DNA of 34,090 bases, taken from an uncultured Oscillospiraceae bacterium. GTDB taxonomy: Bacteria > Bacillota > Clostridia > Oscillospirales > Oscillospiraceae. The notes under the pieces were generated by a model. The model was given only the letters and a program-made list of their open reading frames with translations. It was not told where the DNA came from and searched no databases. The stretch covers positions 1 through 34,090 of the forward strand of contig CALWVZ010000018.1 of assembly GCA_944385125.1 (NCBI GenBank), in the 5' to 3' direction. Shown here piece after piece: positions 9,459-19,083 of this stretch. Positions within the stretch are counted from its first letter, which is position 1, and every line of letters begins with the position of its first letter. The position numbers and the translations under genes are program-made.

Positions 9459-10727
9459 ATGAGGCGACCGTTCAGATGGGACAAAATGTACCTCTACTGG
9501 GGGATAACCGCCTTCTGCGTGATCGCCGCAGCCATAGTCTTTTACATGGCTCTGCGTTTTCTTCCCTTCCTGGGCACCGCTCTGTCCACCCTGCTGGGTA
9601 TACTCAGCCCCTTTATCTGGGGCATGGTGATATGTTATCTGTTGGCCCCCTTCATGCGCATGGTCGAGAGAAAGCTTTTTGAGCCGCTGTCTAAAAAGCT
9701 ATACAAAAACAATAAGAAAAGCAACGGCTCCCGCTTCGCCCGGGCAATGTCGGTGCTGCTCAGCGAGCTGGTGCTGCTGGCTATACTCACCGCTTTGGTC
9801 TTCCTCATCATCCCCCAGATATACAGCAGCCTTCAGACCATAGTGGCCAGTTCCTCCATGTATATGGATACTGCCAGCCGCTGGCTCCAGCAGCTGTTGG
9901 AGGACTTCCCGGAGATAGAGCACTATGCCTCCCAGCTCTTCGGCGAGGTGAACACCAGCCTCATGAACTGGATACAGCAGACCGTGCTGCCGGAGCTGGG
10001 CAGCCTTATCTCCAACGTGACTTCCGGCGTGTATTATATCCTGCTGGGCATATATAACCTGGTCATCGGCATCATCGTCTCCGTCTATGTTCTCAGCAAT
10101 CTGGAGCAGTTCGGGGCCAGCGCCAAGCGCATCCTTTACTCCGTCTTTTCCGTGGAGATGGCCAAGAAGATAATGGAGGGCCTGGATTTCACCGACCGCA
10201 CCTTCATGGGCTTTATAAACGGCAAGCTCCTGGATTCCGCCATCATCGGCCTTATCTGCTACATAGTCTGCGCCATACTTCAGATGCCCTATGCCCTGCT
10301 GGTCAGCGTCATCGTGGGCGTCACCAATGTCATTCCCTTCTTCGGCCCCTTTATCGGCGCCATACCCTCGTCCCTTATCATACTGCTGGTGGACCCCATC
10401 AAGTGCCTCATCTTCGTTATCTTCATCATTCTCCTCCAGCAGCTGGACGGCAACGTCATAGGCCCCAAGATCCTGGGCAACTCCGTGGGCATCAACGGCT
10501 TTTGGGTCATGTTCTCCATTATCGTGGGCGCCGGCTTCTTCGGCTTCTGGGGCATGCTCCTGGGCGTGCCGGTATTTGTGGTCATCTACGCCGCCATCAA
10601 CGGCTGCGTCACCCGCAAGCTAAAAAGAAGCGACCTCCCTTGGGAGATCGCCGATTACAAGGATATAGATTATATCGACCCGGTCAGCTATCAGCCGGTA
10701 AAGAAGGACCGGGAAGATCAGGCGTGA
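9459..10727 (+). CDS. AI-2E family transporter (YtvI/PerM-like permease)
   Basis: A 422-residue polytopic membrane protein of the AI-2E transporter family (PF01594), whose members export autoinducer-2 or act as ion antiporters. Hydrophobic segments lie near residues 12-35, 42-65, 95-117, 190-215 and several from 245 to 385, with the family's long soluble loop (about 120-185) between them. The motifs VIVGVTNVIPFFGPFIGAIP and LQQLDGNVIGPKILG are typical. I use ATG 9459, seven bases after GGGGGGA; an in-frame TTG at 9453 is too close to that site. The substrate cannot be told from sequence. The 3' end overlaps the convergent cysteine desulfurase gene by ten bases. Confidence 0.9.
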   Translation: MRRPFRWDKMYLYWGITAFCVIAAAIVFYMALRFLPFLGTALSTLLGILSPFIWGMVICYLLAPFMRMVERKLFEPLSKKLYKNNKKSNGSRFARAMSVLLSELVLLAILTALVFLIIPQIYSSLQTIVASSSMYMDTASRWLQQLLEDFPEIEHYASQLFGEVNTSLMNWIQQTVLPELGSLISNVTSGVYYILLGIYNLVIGIIVSVYVLSNLEQFGASAKRILYSVFSVEMAKKIMEGLDFTDRTFMGFINGKLLDSAIIGLICYIVCAILQMPYALLVSVIVGVTNVIPFFGPFIGAIPSSLIILLVDPIKCLIFVIFIILLQQLDGNVIGPKILGNSVGINGFWVMFSIIVGAGFFGFWGMLLGVPVFVVIYAAINGCVTRKLKRSDLPWEIADYKDIDYIDPVSYQPVKKDREDQA

Positions 10728-11848
10728 GCCAGCCTCTCTCTGGCTGCTCTCAGGCCCTCCGCCAGAGCGTATATGTCCTCCTCCGTGTTGAAGCGGGAGA
10801 GGCCGATACGTATGGCCCCGTCAATGATTTTCGGCTCCAGGCCCATGGCCTCCAGCACATGGCTCCGCCCGCCCTTCTTGCAGGCGGAGCTTTTTGATAC
10901 GTATATCTCCCGCTCCTCCAGGAAGTTCATCAGCACCTCGCTGCGCCAGCCGGGCAGGGATATGCTGAGGATATGGGGGGCTCCCCCGCCTATCACCACC
11001 AGCTCCGGGATCTCCCTTTGCAGCTCCTCTATGGCCAGGCTGCGGAGAGAGCCCATGCGCTCCCTGTTCTCCTTAAAGCCCGCCTTTGCTGCGGCGCAGG
11101 CGGCGCCGAAGGCGGCTATCTGGGGCATGGCCTCGGTTCCAGCCCGGCGGCCGGACTCCTGGGAGCCCCCTAAAATAAAGGGCTTGAGCTTCAGGCCGTT
11201 TCTGATGTATAATGCCCCTATGCCTTTGGGAGCGTGGATCTTGTGGCCGCTGACGCTTATCATGTCCGCCCCCAGGGACTTGGCCGTAAAGGGCAGCTTC
11301 ATGAAGGCCTGCACTGCGTCGGTGTGGAGCAGGACCTGGGGAGCCGCTTTTTTAATGGCTCTGGCTATGGAGGCAATGTCTGTCACCGCCCCGGTCTCGT
11401 TGTTCACCAGCATCAGCGACACCAGCACCGTGTCCTCCCTCAGGGCCTCCAGCACCGACTGCACCGATATGCCCCCGGCGCTGTCCGGCCGCAGCCGGGT
11501 CACCTCAAAGCCCCGGCGCTCCAGCTCCTCCAGGGACTTGAGCACTGCGTCGTGCTCCACCATGGAGCTTATCACATGCTTTCCCCGGCGGCGCATCAGC
11601 TCCGCAGCGTTCAGGATAGCCCAGTTGTCGCTCTCGCTGCCGCAGGAGGTGAACACCAGCTCCTGGGGAGTGCAGCCCAGGGCAGAGGCTGCCTGCTTGC
11701 GGCTCCCGTCCAGCAGGCGCTTGGCCTTCCGCCCCTTGGTGTGGGTGGAGCTGGGGTTGCCGTAATTTTCCGTCATGGCTTTCAAAGCCGCCTCCGCCGC
11801 CTCCGGGCAGACCTTGGTGGTGGCTGAATTATCCAGATAGTGTTCCAT
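10718..11848 (-). CDS. cysteine desulfurase (NifS/IscS-like)
   Basis: A PLP enzyme that moves sulfur from cysteine to an active-site cysteine persulfide for Fe-S clusters or tRNA thiolation. It has 376 residues. Evidence: LDNSATTKVCPEA at the N-terminus, the PLP lysine K203 in SVSGHKIHAPKG, the GSQESGRRAGTE loop (228-239) and the persulfide cysteine C323 in SKSSACKKGG. The ATG at 11848 has GGAG nine bases upstream; longer in-frame starts lack a site. It is divergent from mtaB, a sulfur-inserting tRNA enzyme, 37 bases away, so a role in supplying sulfur is suggestive but unproven. The gene overlaps the permease gene tail-to-tail by ten bases. No IscU/NifU gene is adjacent. Confidence 0.93.
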   Translation of the reverse strand: MEHYLDNSATTKVCPEAAEAALKAMTENYGNPSSTHTKGRKAKRLLDGSRKQAASALGCTPQELVFTSCGSESDNWAILNAAELMRRRGKHVISSMVEHDAVLKSLEELERRGFEVTRLRPDSAGGISVQSVLEALREDTVLVSLMLVNNETGAVTDIASIARAIKKAAPQVLLHTDAVQAFMKLPFTAKSLGADMISVSGHKIHAPKGIGALYIRNGLKLKPFILGGSQESGRRAGTEAMPQIAAFGAACAAAKAGFKENRERMGSLRSLAIEELQREIPELVVIGGGAPHILSISLPGWRSEVLMNFLEEREIYVSKSSACKKGGRSHVLEAMGLEPKIIDGAIRIGLSRFNTEEDIYALAEGLRAARERLAHA

Positions 11849-11885
11849 TTCTACACACTCCATCCTTTTTCTATAGGAGACAATC

Positions 11886-13175
11886 ATGAAGTATATTATA
11901 TCCACTCTGGGCTGCAAGGTCAACCAGTATGAGACCCAGGCCATGGAGACCCTGCTGAAGCAGCACGGCCACAGCGCCGCCGCCCAGGGTGAACAGGCCG
12001 ACGCCGTGATAGTAAACACCTGCGCCGTCACCGCTGAGAGCGGCCGCAAATCCCGCCAGACCATACGCCGTCTGAAGGAGGCAAACCCGGGAGCCGTGCT
12101 GGCCGTCTGCGGCTGCTATTCCCAGATAAGCCAGGAAGAGGTGGCCGCCCTGGGGGCCCAGGTCATCTTCGGCGCCGCAGAACGGAAAAAGCTGGTGGAA
12201 GCGGTGGAAAAGGCCGTGGAAGAGGGCCGGGGCTGCCGCTGGGTGGACAAGCCCTTCCAGCGCCGGGACTTTGAACGCCTGCCCTCCGGGGCGGTGTCCG
12301 GCCGCACCAGGGCCATGCTGAAGATCCAGGACGGCTGCGTCAACTTCTGCTCCTACTGCATCATACCCTACACCCGGGGCAGGCTCCGCAGCCTGCCTAT
12401 ACCAGAGGCGGCGGAGGAGACCCGGCGTCTGGCCGGACTGGGCTATCGGGAGCTGGTGCTCACCGGCATAGAGGTGGCCTCCTACGGGCTGGACCTGCCG
12501 GGGCGCCCCGGTCTTGCAGATGTGGTCTGCGCCGTGGCGGAGGCCGCCGGGGAGATGCGCATACGCCTGGGCTCCCTGGAGCCCACGGTAATAACCGAGG
12601 ACTTCTGCCGCCGTCTGGCCGCCACGGGCCGGCTCTGCCGCCACTTCCACCTGTCCCTCCAGTCCGGCTGCGACAGGACCCTGAAGGCCATGAACCGCAA
12701 GTACGGCACCGCCGGCTTCTACCGGGCGGTGGAGCTGCTGAGGGAATACTTCCCCGGCTGCGCCCTCACCTGCGACCTTATAGTGGGCTTCCCCGGAGAG
12801 ACGGAGGAAGACCACCGGGAGACTCTGGAATTCATAAAAAAATGCGCCTTTGAAAGCATGCACATCTTCCCCTACTCCCGCCGTCCCGGCACTCCGGCGG
12901 ACTCCCTGCCCGGGCAGCTGGAAAACGCCGTGAAGGCCCGCCGGGCCCACGAGGCCCAGGAGATCGCCGAACAGATGCACCAGGACTTTCTCCGCTCCTG
13001 CATTGGCAGCCGCCTCAGCGTGCTCTTTGAGACCCGGGAGCAGGGGCTCTGGACCGGCCACGGCGACAGCTATGTGCTGGTGTCCGCTCCCGGGGAGGAA
13101 CTCCGGGGGCAGATCAGGCAGGTTTTGGTCTCGGAAGTCCGGGGAGAACAGCTTTTTGGGCACTTGGACGATTGA
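11886..13175 (+). CDS. mtaB: tRNA t6A37 methylthiotransferase MtaB
   Basis: A radical-SAM methylthiotransferase that turns t6A37 of ANN-decoding tRNAs into ms2t6A37. It has 429 residues, normal for MtaB. The N-terminal MTTase domain carries cluster cysteines C10 (STLGCKVNQYE), C46 (NTCAVT) and C77 (CGCYSQ). The radical-SAM cluster C151-x3-C155-x2-C158 is followed by IIPYTRGRLRS, the run that separates MtaB from MiaB and RimO. A C-terminal TRAM-like domain ends the protein. ATG 11886 has AGGAG close upstream. It is probably followed in the same transcript by serC, 60 bases downstream. Confidence 0.94.
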   Translation: MKYIISTLGCKVNQYETQAMETLLKQHGHSAAAQGEQADAVIVNTCAVTAESGRKSRQTIRRLKEANPGAVLAVCGCYSQISQEEVAALGAQVIFGAAERKKLVEAVEKAVEEGRGCRWVDKPFQRRDFERLPSGAVSGRTRAMLKIQDGCVNFCSYCIIPYTRGRLRSLPIPEAAEETRRLAGLGYRELVLTGIEVASYGLDLPGRPGLADVVCAVAEAAGEMRIRLGSLEPTVITEDFCRRLAATGRLCRHFHLSLQSGCDRTLKAMNRKYGTAGFYRAVELLREYFPGCALTCDLIVGFPGETEEDHRETLEFIKKCAFESMHIFPYSRRPGTPADSLPGQLENAVKARRAHEAQEIAEQMHQDFLRSCIGSRLSVLFETREQGLWTGHGDSYVLVSAPGEELRGQIRQVLVSEVRGEQLFGHLDD

Positions 13176-13235
13176 CGAAACTGCGGCTATAGAGTATTAT
13201 ATCTTGGAATTAACAAACCAACGGGAGATGACATT

Positions 13236-14318
13236 GTGGCCAGAGAGAACATTTTTAACTTTTCGGCGGGGCCTTCAGTGATGCCCCTGCCCGCCCTGGA
13301 ATCCGCCCGGCAGCAGCTGCCGGATTACAAGGGCAGCGGCATATCCGTGATGGAAATGAGCCACAGAAGCAAGCTCTTTCAGGATATATTCGACAGCACC
13401 AAGCTCAGTCTCAAGGAGCTGATGGGCGTCCCCGATACCCACGATATCCTCTTTCTCCAGGGCGGCGCTACCTTGCAGTTTGCCGCCATTCCCATGAACC
13501 TCATAGAGGACGGCTGCGCCGACTATGCCGTCACCGGCAATTTCTCAAAGAAGGCCGCCGTGGAGGCAGAAAAATACGGCAGGGTGAACATCGCCGGCGA
13601 CAGCTCCGCCACCGGCTTTGACCGCATCCCCGGCCAGGAGGAACTGAAATTCACCGAGGGAGCCAAATACTTCTATTACTGCGGCAACAACACCGTCTAT
13701 GGCACCGAGTGGCAGTATGTGCCGGAGACCTCCGCCCCCCTGGTGTGCGACATGTCTTCGGACATCCTGTCCTACCCGGTGGACGTGTCCCGCTTCGGCC
13801 TTATCTACGCCGGAGCCCAGAAGAACATGGCCCCCGCCGGCCTCACCGTGGTGATAGTGGACAAGGCCCTGCTGGGCCGGGAGCTGCCCTTCACCCCCCA
13901 GGTGATGAGCTACAAGGTGCTCTCCGAGCACGACTCCATGCTGAACACTCCCCCCTGCTGGTGCATATACATGCTGGGGCTGACTCTGGACTGGATAAGA
14001 GAGCAGGGCGGCGTCAAGGCCATGGACGCCCTGCGCCGGGAGAGGGCTTCCCTCCTCTATGATTTTCTGGACAACAGCCGTGTCTTTAAGGCCCACGCCC
14101 TTCCCGGCTCCCGCAGCTTCATGAACGTCACTTTCTCCACGGGGGATGCTGAGCTGGATGCCGAATTCATAAAAGGCGGCGCAGCCATCGGCCTGTTGAA
14201 TCTCAAAGGCCATAAGGTGGCCGGAGGCATGAGAGCCTCCATCTACAACGCCATGCCCCCGGAAGGTGTGCAGAGGCTGGTAAATTACATGAAGGAGTTT
14301 GAACTTAGCCATGTTTAA
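13236..14318 (+). CDS. serC: phosphoserine aminotransferase
   Basis: Transfers the glutamate amino group to 3-phosphohydroxypyruvate, the second step of phosphorylated serine synthesis. It has 360 residues, the family length. Evidence: NFSAGPSVMP at the N-terminus, SVMEMSHRS (38-46), FLQGGATLQFAAIPMN (73-88) and the PLP lysine K196 in YAGAQKNMAPAG. It starts at GTG 13236, eight bases after GGGAG; a nearby ATG at 13229 is out of frame. The stop overlaps the start of serA by eight bases, so the two are translationally coupled. Confidence 0.96.
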   Translation: MARENIFNFSAGPSVMPLPALESARQQLPDYKGSGISVMEMSHRSKLFQDIFDSTKLSLKELMGVPDTHDILFLQGGATLQFAAIPMNLIEDGCADYAVTGNFSKKAAVEAEKYGRVNIAGDSSATGFDRIPGQEELKFTEGAKYFYYCGNNTVYGTEWQYVPETSAPLVCDMSSDILSYPVDVSRFGLIYAGAQKNMAPAGLTVVIVDKALLGRELPFTPQVMSYKVLSEHDSMLNTPPCWCIYMLGLTLDWIREQGGVKAMDALRRERASLLYDFLDNSRVFKAHALPGSRSFMNVTFSTGDAELDAEFIKGGAAIGLLNLKGHKVAGGMRASIYNAMPPEGVQRLVNYMKEFELSHV

Positions 14319-15471
14319 TATACGTACCATGAACGCCATTTCCGCCTCCGGCATAGAGGTCCTGGAGCAGAAGGGCTGCGCCGTGGGGCCTGATGTGGAA
14401 GAGGCCCAGGCCTATCTCATCCGCAGCGCCGACCTGCACTCCGCCGTGTTCCCCCAGGAACTGCTGGCCATAGGCAGAGCCGGGGCCGGCACCAACAACA
14501 TCCCCGTTGAGGACTGCACCGAGAAGGGCATAGTGGTGTTCAACAGCCCCGGCGCCAACGCCGAGGCCGTGAAGGAGCAGGTCATCTGCACCATGGTCAT
14601 GGCCTCCCGGGACGTGCTGGGCAGCATAGACTGGGTCAAGTCCATCGCCGACAGGGGCGACGAGATCCCCGGTCTGGTGGAAAAGGGCAAGTCCAACTTC
14701 GCCGGCCCCGAGCTGCTGGGCAAGTCCCTGGGCGTCATCGGCCTGGGCGCCACCGGCTCCATGGTGGCCAACGCCGCTCTGGACCTGGGCATGGTGGTAT
14801 ACGGCTTCGACCCCTTCATGTCCGTTAACGCCGCCTGGCGCCTGTCCAGAGATGTGATACACTCCGACACTATAGACGACATTTTTGCCAACAGCGATTA
14901 TATCAGCCTCAACGTCCCCTATACCGAGAGCACCCACCACCTCCTCAACGCCGAGGCCTTCCAGAAAATGCGCCAGGGCGTCAGGATAATCAACGAGAGC
15001 CGGGCCGAGGTGGTGGACGACGAGGCCATGACCGAAGCGCTCAAGTCCGGCAAGGTGGGCAAGTACGTCACCGACTTCCCCAACAAGGTCATCCTCAAGG
15101 CCCCCAACGTCATCGCCATGCCCCATCTGGGCGCCTGCACTCCCGAGAGCGAAGACCGCTGCGCCGTGATGGCCGCCCGGGAGCTCTATGACTACCTGGC
15201 CAACGGCAACATCAAGAACTCCGTGAACCTGCCCGACGTGTCCCTGTCCCGCATGGGAGTGTGCCGCCTGTGCGTCATCCACCACAACGTGCCCAAGATG
15301 ATAAACCGCATCCTGGACCGCCTGGGAGCCGACGTGAACGTAGAGCACATGATAAACAAGCCCCGGGACGGCTATGCCTACACCATGGTTGACCTGGGCA
15401 GCCCCATAGACCAGGCAACTGCCGACAGCATCCGCTCCATGGAGCATGTGCTGAGAGTGCGGGTCATCTGA
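14311..15471 (+). CDS. serA: D-3-phosphoglycerate dehydrogenase with C-terminal ACT domain
   Basis: Oxidises 3-phosphoglycerate to 3-phosphohydroxypyruvate, the first step of serine synthesis. About 386 residues. The NAD-binding Rossmann motif is GKSLGVIGLGATGSMVANAA (about 137-156), followed by the NESRAEVVDDEAM region and the PHLGACTPESE histidine segment near 270. The last 70 residues (CRLCVIHHNVPKMINRIL...) form an ACT domain, the usual serine-feedback site. I use ATG 14311, inside the end of serC; the in-frame TTG 14299 is one base from the GAAGGAG site. A strong terminator follows at 15496. No phosphoserine phosphatase gene is seen in the window. Confidence 0.95.
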   Translation: MFNIRTMNAISASGIEVLEQKGCAVGPDVEEAQAYLIRSADLHSAVFPQELLAIGRAGAGTNNIPVEDCTEKGIVVFNSPGANAEAVKEQVICTMVMASRDVLGSIDWVKSIADRGDEIPGLVEKGKSNFAGPELLGKSLGVIGLGATGSMVANAALDLGMVVYGFDPFMSVNAAWRLSRDVIHSDTIDDIFANSDYISLNVPYTESTHHLLNAEAFQKMRQGVRIINESRAEVVDDEAMTEALKSGKVGKYVTDFPNKVILKAPNVIAMPHLGACTPESEDRCAVMAARELYDYLANGNIKNSVNLPDVSLSRMGVCRLCVIHHNVPKMINRILDRLGADVNVEHMINKPRDGYAYTMVDLGSPIDQATADSIRSMEHVLRVRVI

Positions 15472-15495
15472 GCCGCAGAGTCCATAAAGCCATAT

Positions 15496-15530
15496 AAAGG
15501 AAGCTCGCCTCCCCGGGCGGGCTCCTTTTA
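15496..15530 (+). terminator. rho-independent terminator after serA
   Basis: AAAGGA-A-GCTCGC pairs with GCGGGC-TCCTTT around a CTCCCCGG-type loop, with a single bulge and one G-T pair, and ends in a T-run. It closes the mtaB-serC-serA transcript. Confidence 0.8.
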
Positions 15531-15561
15531 AATCCACTGTCTTTCAGGGAGGACTGTTTCC

Positions 15562-15945
15562 ATGAATCTGTATGAGTCCGGGGAAATGTATCTGGAGAGC
15601 ATCTATGTTCTCTCTCTGAAAAGCCCCTGCGTCCGCTCCATCGACGTGGGGGAATACCTGGGCTACTCCAAGCCCAGCGTCAGCCGGGCCATGAGCGCCC
15701 TGAAAAGCGGCGGCTACGTAACCGCAGACAAGGACGGCTCCCTGCACCTCACTCCCTCCGGCCTGGAGGTGGCGGAGAAGATATACACCCGCCACACCGT
15801 GCTCTCCGGCCTTCTGGAACGTCTTGGTGTGGATGCCAAGACCGCCGTAGAGGACGCATGCCGCATAGAGCACGTCATCAGCGACGAGAGCTTCAGGGCC
15901 ATCCGGGAGCATGTGGAGAACATGGGAGCCTCCGGCGAGGGCTGA
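15562..15945 (+). CDS. DtxR/MntR-family metal-dependent transcriptional regulator
   Basis: A 127-residue repressor of the iron/manganese-responsive family. The N-terminal winged helix is MNLYESGEMYLESIYVLS, then SIDVGEYLGYSKPSVSRAMSALKSGGYV (about 28-55) and a wing ending GSLHLTPSG. The dimerisation/metal part follows, with RHTVLSGLLERLG and EDACRIEHVIS, whose Cys, Glu and His are in the places of metal ligands in this family. It lacks the SH3 domain of DtxR and is close to MntR in size. ATG 15562 has GGAGG nine bases upstream. It stands alone between two terminators. Target genes are not identifiable in the window. Confidence 0.88.
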   Translation: MNLYESGEMYLESIYVLSLKSPCVRSIDVGEYLGYSKPSVSRAMSALKSGGYVTADKDGSLHLTPSGLEVAEKIYTRHTVLSGLLERLGVDAKTAVEDACRIEHVISDESFRAIREHVENMGASGEG

Positions 15946-15999
15946 GCCCGGTGTCTTCCCTGTCCCTGCGCAGCGGCAAAAATCTATAAAATCACTGCA

Positions 16000-16039
16000 A
16001 GCAAAGGCCCGACTGATTTTCATCAGCCGGGCCTTTGCT
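16000..16039. terminator. bidirectional terminator between regulator gene and guaA
   Basis: A perfect 12-base inverted repeat (AGCAAAGGCCCG 16000-16011 with 16028-16039), extended inward by CTGAT/ATCAG, lies between two convergent genes. It would end transcripts from both sides. Confidence 0.75.
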
Positions 16040-16052
16040 TATATCATGTTTA

Positions 16053-17594
16053 CTATTCGAATTCTATGGTGGCGGGGGGCTTGGAGGTCACGTCATAGAG
16101 GACCCGGTTTACGCCCCGCACCTCGTTTACTATGCGCACGGAGATGCGGTCCAGCACCTCGTAGGGGATGCGGGCCCAGTCAGCGGTCATGAAGTCCGAG
16201 GTCTCCACCGCCCGCAGGGCTATGGCATAGTCGTAGCTGCGGCCGTCCCCCATGACCCCTACGGAGCGCATATTGGTGAGAGCGGCAAAGTACTGGCTGA
16301 GCATGGGCTCCAGGCCCGCCCGGGCTATCTCCTGGCGGAAGATGAAGTCGGCGTCCCGCAGCATGTCCAGCTTTTCCTTTGTTATCTCGCCTATAATGCG
16401 TATTCCCAGACCGGGGCCCGGGAAGGGCTGGCGCATCACCAGATACTCCGGCAGGCCCAGCTCCCGGCCCAGCTGGCGCACCTCGTCCTTGAAGAGCATG
16501 CGCAGAGGCTCGATTATCTCCTTGAAGTCCACGAAGTCCGGCAGGCCGCCCACATTGTGGTGGCTCTTTATCACCGCCGCCTCGCCCTTGCCGGACTCGA
16601 TGACGTCGGGGTATATGGTGCCCTGGACCAGGTAGTCCACAGAGCCTATCTTCTTGCCCTCCTGCTCAAAGACCCGGATGAACTCCTCCCCGATTATCTT
16701 CCGCTTCTGCTCCGGTTCGGTGACCCCCGCCAGAGCCTTCAGGAAGCGCTGTTCCTCGCTGCAGCGGACAAAGTTTATATCCCAGCGGGAGAAGGCCTGC
16801 TCCACCTCGTCCCCCTCGTCCTTGCGCATCAGGCCGTGGTCCACGAACACGCAGGTGAGCTGGCTGCCCACCGCCTCCGCCAGCAGAGCCGCTGCCACGG
16901 AGGAGTCCACTCCCCCGGAGAGGGCCAGCAGCACCTTGCCGCCGCCCACCTTGGAGCGGATGCTCTCAATGGCCCGGCGCTTATAGTCGGCCATGGTCCA
17001 GTCTCCCCGGGCATGGCAGATATTGTACAGGAAGTTGCGCAGCATCTGGCTGCCGTACTGGGTGTGGTTCACCTCCGGGTGGAACTGCACTCCGTAGAAG
17101 CGGCGCTTCTCATCGCAGATGCCCACGGTGGGGCAGGCCTTGGAATGGGCCACCAGCCTGAAGCCCTGGGGCACCTTGGCCATATAGTCCCCATGGCTCA
17201 TCCATGTTATGCTCTCCTGGGGCAGGTCCCTGAAAAGGGTGCAGGAGGTATCAAACCAGGTGGAGGTCTTGCCGTACTCCCGGGCGGAATCGTCCTGGGC
17301 TGCGGTGACCAGGCCGCCCAGCTCGTGGCTCAGCAGCTGGCAGCCATAGCATATGCCCAGGATGGGCACCCCCAGCTCATATATGCCCTTGGCAGGGTGG
17401 GGAGAGCTCTCCGCATACACGCTGTTGGGGCCGCCGGTGAAGATGATGCCTATGGGGTCAAAGGCCTTTATCTCCTCCAGGCTCATGTCATGGGGCTTTA
17501 CCTCACAGTAGACATTGCATTCCCTTACCCGGCGGGCTATAAGCTGGTTGTACTGGCCGCCGAAGTCCAGTATAAGTATCTTTTGATTGTCCAT
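16053..17594 (-). CDS. guaA: GMP synthase (glutamine-hydrolysing), full length
   Basis: Converts XMP to GMP with glutamine and ATP. 513 residues with all three parts. The class I glutamine amidotransferase has nucleophile C82 in [11 protein letters not shown] and the FHPEVNH His/Glu pair (about 172-178). The ATP-pyrophosphatase P-loop is [16 protein letters not shown] (about 223-238). The C-terminal dimerisation domain ends KPPATIEFE. It lies 42 bases after the second leucine-rich-repeat gene, without a clear promoter of its own, so it is probably the last gene of that operon. A second, amidotransferase-less paralogue lies at 28309. No purine riboswitch was recognised upstream. Confidence 0.97.
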   Translation of the reverse strand: MDNQKILILDFGGQYNQLIARRVRECNVYCEVKPHDMSLEEIKAFDPIGIIFTGGPNSVYAESSPHPAKGIYELGVPILGICYGCQLLSHELGGLVTAAQDDSAREYGKTSTWFDTSCTLFRDLPQESITWMSHGDYMAKVPQGFRLVAHSKACPTVGICDEKRRFYGVQFHPEVNHTQYGSQMLRNFLYNICHARGDWTMADYKRRAIESIRSKVGGGKVLLALSGGVDSSVAAALLAEAVGSQLTCVFVDHGLMRKDEGDEVEQAFSRWDINFVRCSEEQRFLKALAGVTEPEQKRKIIGEEFIRVFEQEGKKIGSVDYLVQGTIYPDVIESGKGEAAVIKSHHNVGGLPDFVDFKEIIEPLRMLFKDEVRQLGRELGLPEYLVMRQPFPGPGLGIRIIGEITKEKLDMLRDADFIFRQEIARAGLEPMLSQYFAALTNMRSVGVMGDGRSYDYAIALRAVETSDFMTADWARIPYEVLDRISVRIVNEVRGVNRVLYDVTSKPPATIEFE

Positions 17595-17636
17595 GTTTTC
17601 TCTCTTTTCTCAAAATTTAGGCTCAAATTCCCGGGC

Positions 17637-19007
17637 TCACTCCATCCAGCTTGGGTAGAGGGGGTCGTTCCAGGAGAAGGAATAGGCGCTGTCGGCATAG
17701 CCGCCGAACTGCTTGCGCAGCTCTGTGTACCTGGGGTGCAGCACATACTGCCAGGTGTCCAGGTTCAGGTCCACATATCTCCAGCGGCCCTCGGTGGGGT
17801 CGCCGGCGGAGGTGTTGATATCGCAGTCAGGCAGCAGCTCCCGGAGTTCTTCCGCCTGGGTCCGATCTATGCGGGTCCAGCCGCCTATCCACAGCCGCTC
17901 CAGCTTGGTCAGGCCGTAGAGGGGGCTCAGGTCCAGCAGCTCGGCATTGGTGAGGTTGCAGATGTTCAGGTGCTCCAGGTTGGTGAGATTGGCCAGGGGG
18001 CTTATGTCGGTGACATAGCTGGTCTGTATCTCCAGATACTCCATCTTGGTGCAGCCGGATATGGGGCTGAGGTCGCTGAACCAGTCCATAGCCAGGATGC
18101 ACACCTCCAGCTCGGGCATGCTGGCCAGGAAGGATACATCGGTGAGATATTCATTGTGACCTACATCCAGGTATTTCACCTTGGTGCAGTATTTCAGGGC
18201 CTGGGTATTGTCCGGCGTGAGCATGCCTCCCACCGAAGGCTTGGAAGCCAGGATGCGCTCTGTATCGGTGCGGACGCTGTAGCAGTCCCCAAACCAGATG
18301 CGCCAGACTACCTCCACATCCGGGAACTCGTCCCTTATGGAGGCCATCTCTTCGTTGCTCAATCCGCAGCTGTCCATATCCAGGTATTCCAGCTCCGTCA
18401 GGCAGCGGAGAGCCGCCTTTACTGCGGCGCCGCCGTCCTCAACAGGGATATACTTCAAATCAAGCTCCGTCACGTTCAGGGATACTTCCACCCCGTACAG
18501 GTCCCCATAGTAGTTCAGCTTAAGCTCCGGGAAAGCGCTGCGTATCTCCGCCACATCCTCCCAGCCAAAGCCGTCCCGGGTCTTGCCCAGCTCTATGCTG
18601 CTGAGATTCGGCAGGCAGGACGCAGCCTCTATAAGGGCCTCCACGTCCTCATGCTTCAGCTCCGTCATGTTCAGGGCCGCTATGTCGTTGGTGACTGTGC
18701 TGCCGTTGGGCAGGGGCACCGTGTATCGCACCGAGACCTCCGGGTGAGCCTGGGCCCAGGCGTATATCTCCTTATAACAGTCGCTGCCCCGCAGGTCGGC
18801 GGCCACCAGGCCCTCCATCTCGTCCAGCTTGGAAATCTCGTCGGCGGTGATGACCATGGTCACGCTGAGAGCGTCCTGTTCCACCGTACCTGCTTCGAAC
18901 TTTACAGGCGTGGAAACAGCTCCGCCGGCCAGTCTCTGACAGCCGGCCATCACCAGTATTGTGGCCAGAGCAGCGGCCAGAATTACGATAAACTGTCTCT
19001 TATGCAT
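17637..19007 (-). CDS. leucine-rich-repeat lipoprotein, paralogue 1
   Basis: 456 residues. The N-terminus FIVILAAALATILVMAGC is a lipoprotein signal with Cys23 as the modified residue, so the protein is probably anchored outside the membrane. Irregular leucine-rich repeats of 21-24 residues run from about 100 to 390, for example KVKYLDVGHNEYLTDVSFLA and KMEYLEIQTSYVTDISPLAN. A conserved block, WRIWFGDCYSVRTDTERILA, interrupts the repeats and recurs in the neighbouring paralogue. The C-terminus is rich in Trp and Tyr. ATG 19007 is chosen because the signal peptide begins there. Internalin-type LRR proteins bind protein or glycan partners; no partner can be named. It lies 76 bases after paralogue 2 and 42 before guaA. 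Confidence 0.85.
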   Translation of the reverse strand: MHKRQFIVILAAALATILVMAGCQRLAGGAVSTPVKFEAGTVEQDALSVTMVITADEISKLDEMEGLVAADLRGSDCYKEIYAWAQAHPEVSVRYTVPLPNGSTVTNDIAALNMTELKHEDVEALIEAASCLPNLSSIELGKTRDGFGWEDVAEIRSAFPELKLNYYGDLYGVEVSLNVTELDLKYIPVEDGGAAVKAALRCLTELEYLDMDSCGLSNEEMASIRDEFPDVEVVWRIWFGDCYSVRTDTERILASKPSVGGMLTPDNTQALKYCTKVKYLDVGHNEYLTDVSFLASMPELEVCILAMDWFSDLSPISGCTKMEYLEIQTSYVTDISPLANLTNLEHLNICNLTNAELLDLSPLYGLTKLERLWIGGWTRIDRTQAEELRELLPDCDINTSAGDPTEGRWRYVDLNLDTWQYVLHPRYTELRKQFGGYADSAYSFSWNDPLYPSWME

Positions 19008-19083
19008 TTTTCTACCTCGTCTCAAATAAGGGCTTCCTCCTATATCTTTGGCGCTTCTCTGTGGAAAGCTCCGCCGCCGCTGG

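Noticed and set aside
11871-13163. Minus-strand open frame of 430 codons opposite mtaB
   Set aside because: mtaB on the plus strand has all cluster cysteines; the antisense frame has only shadow composition.
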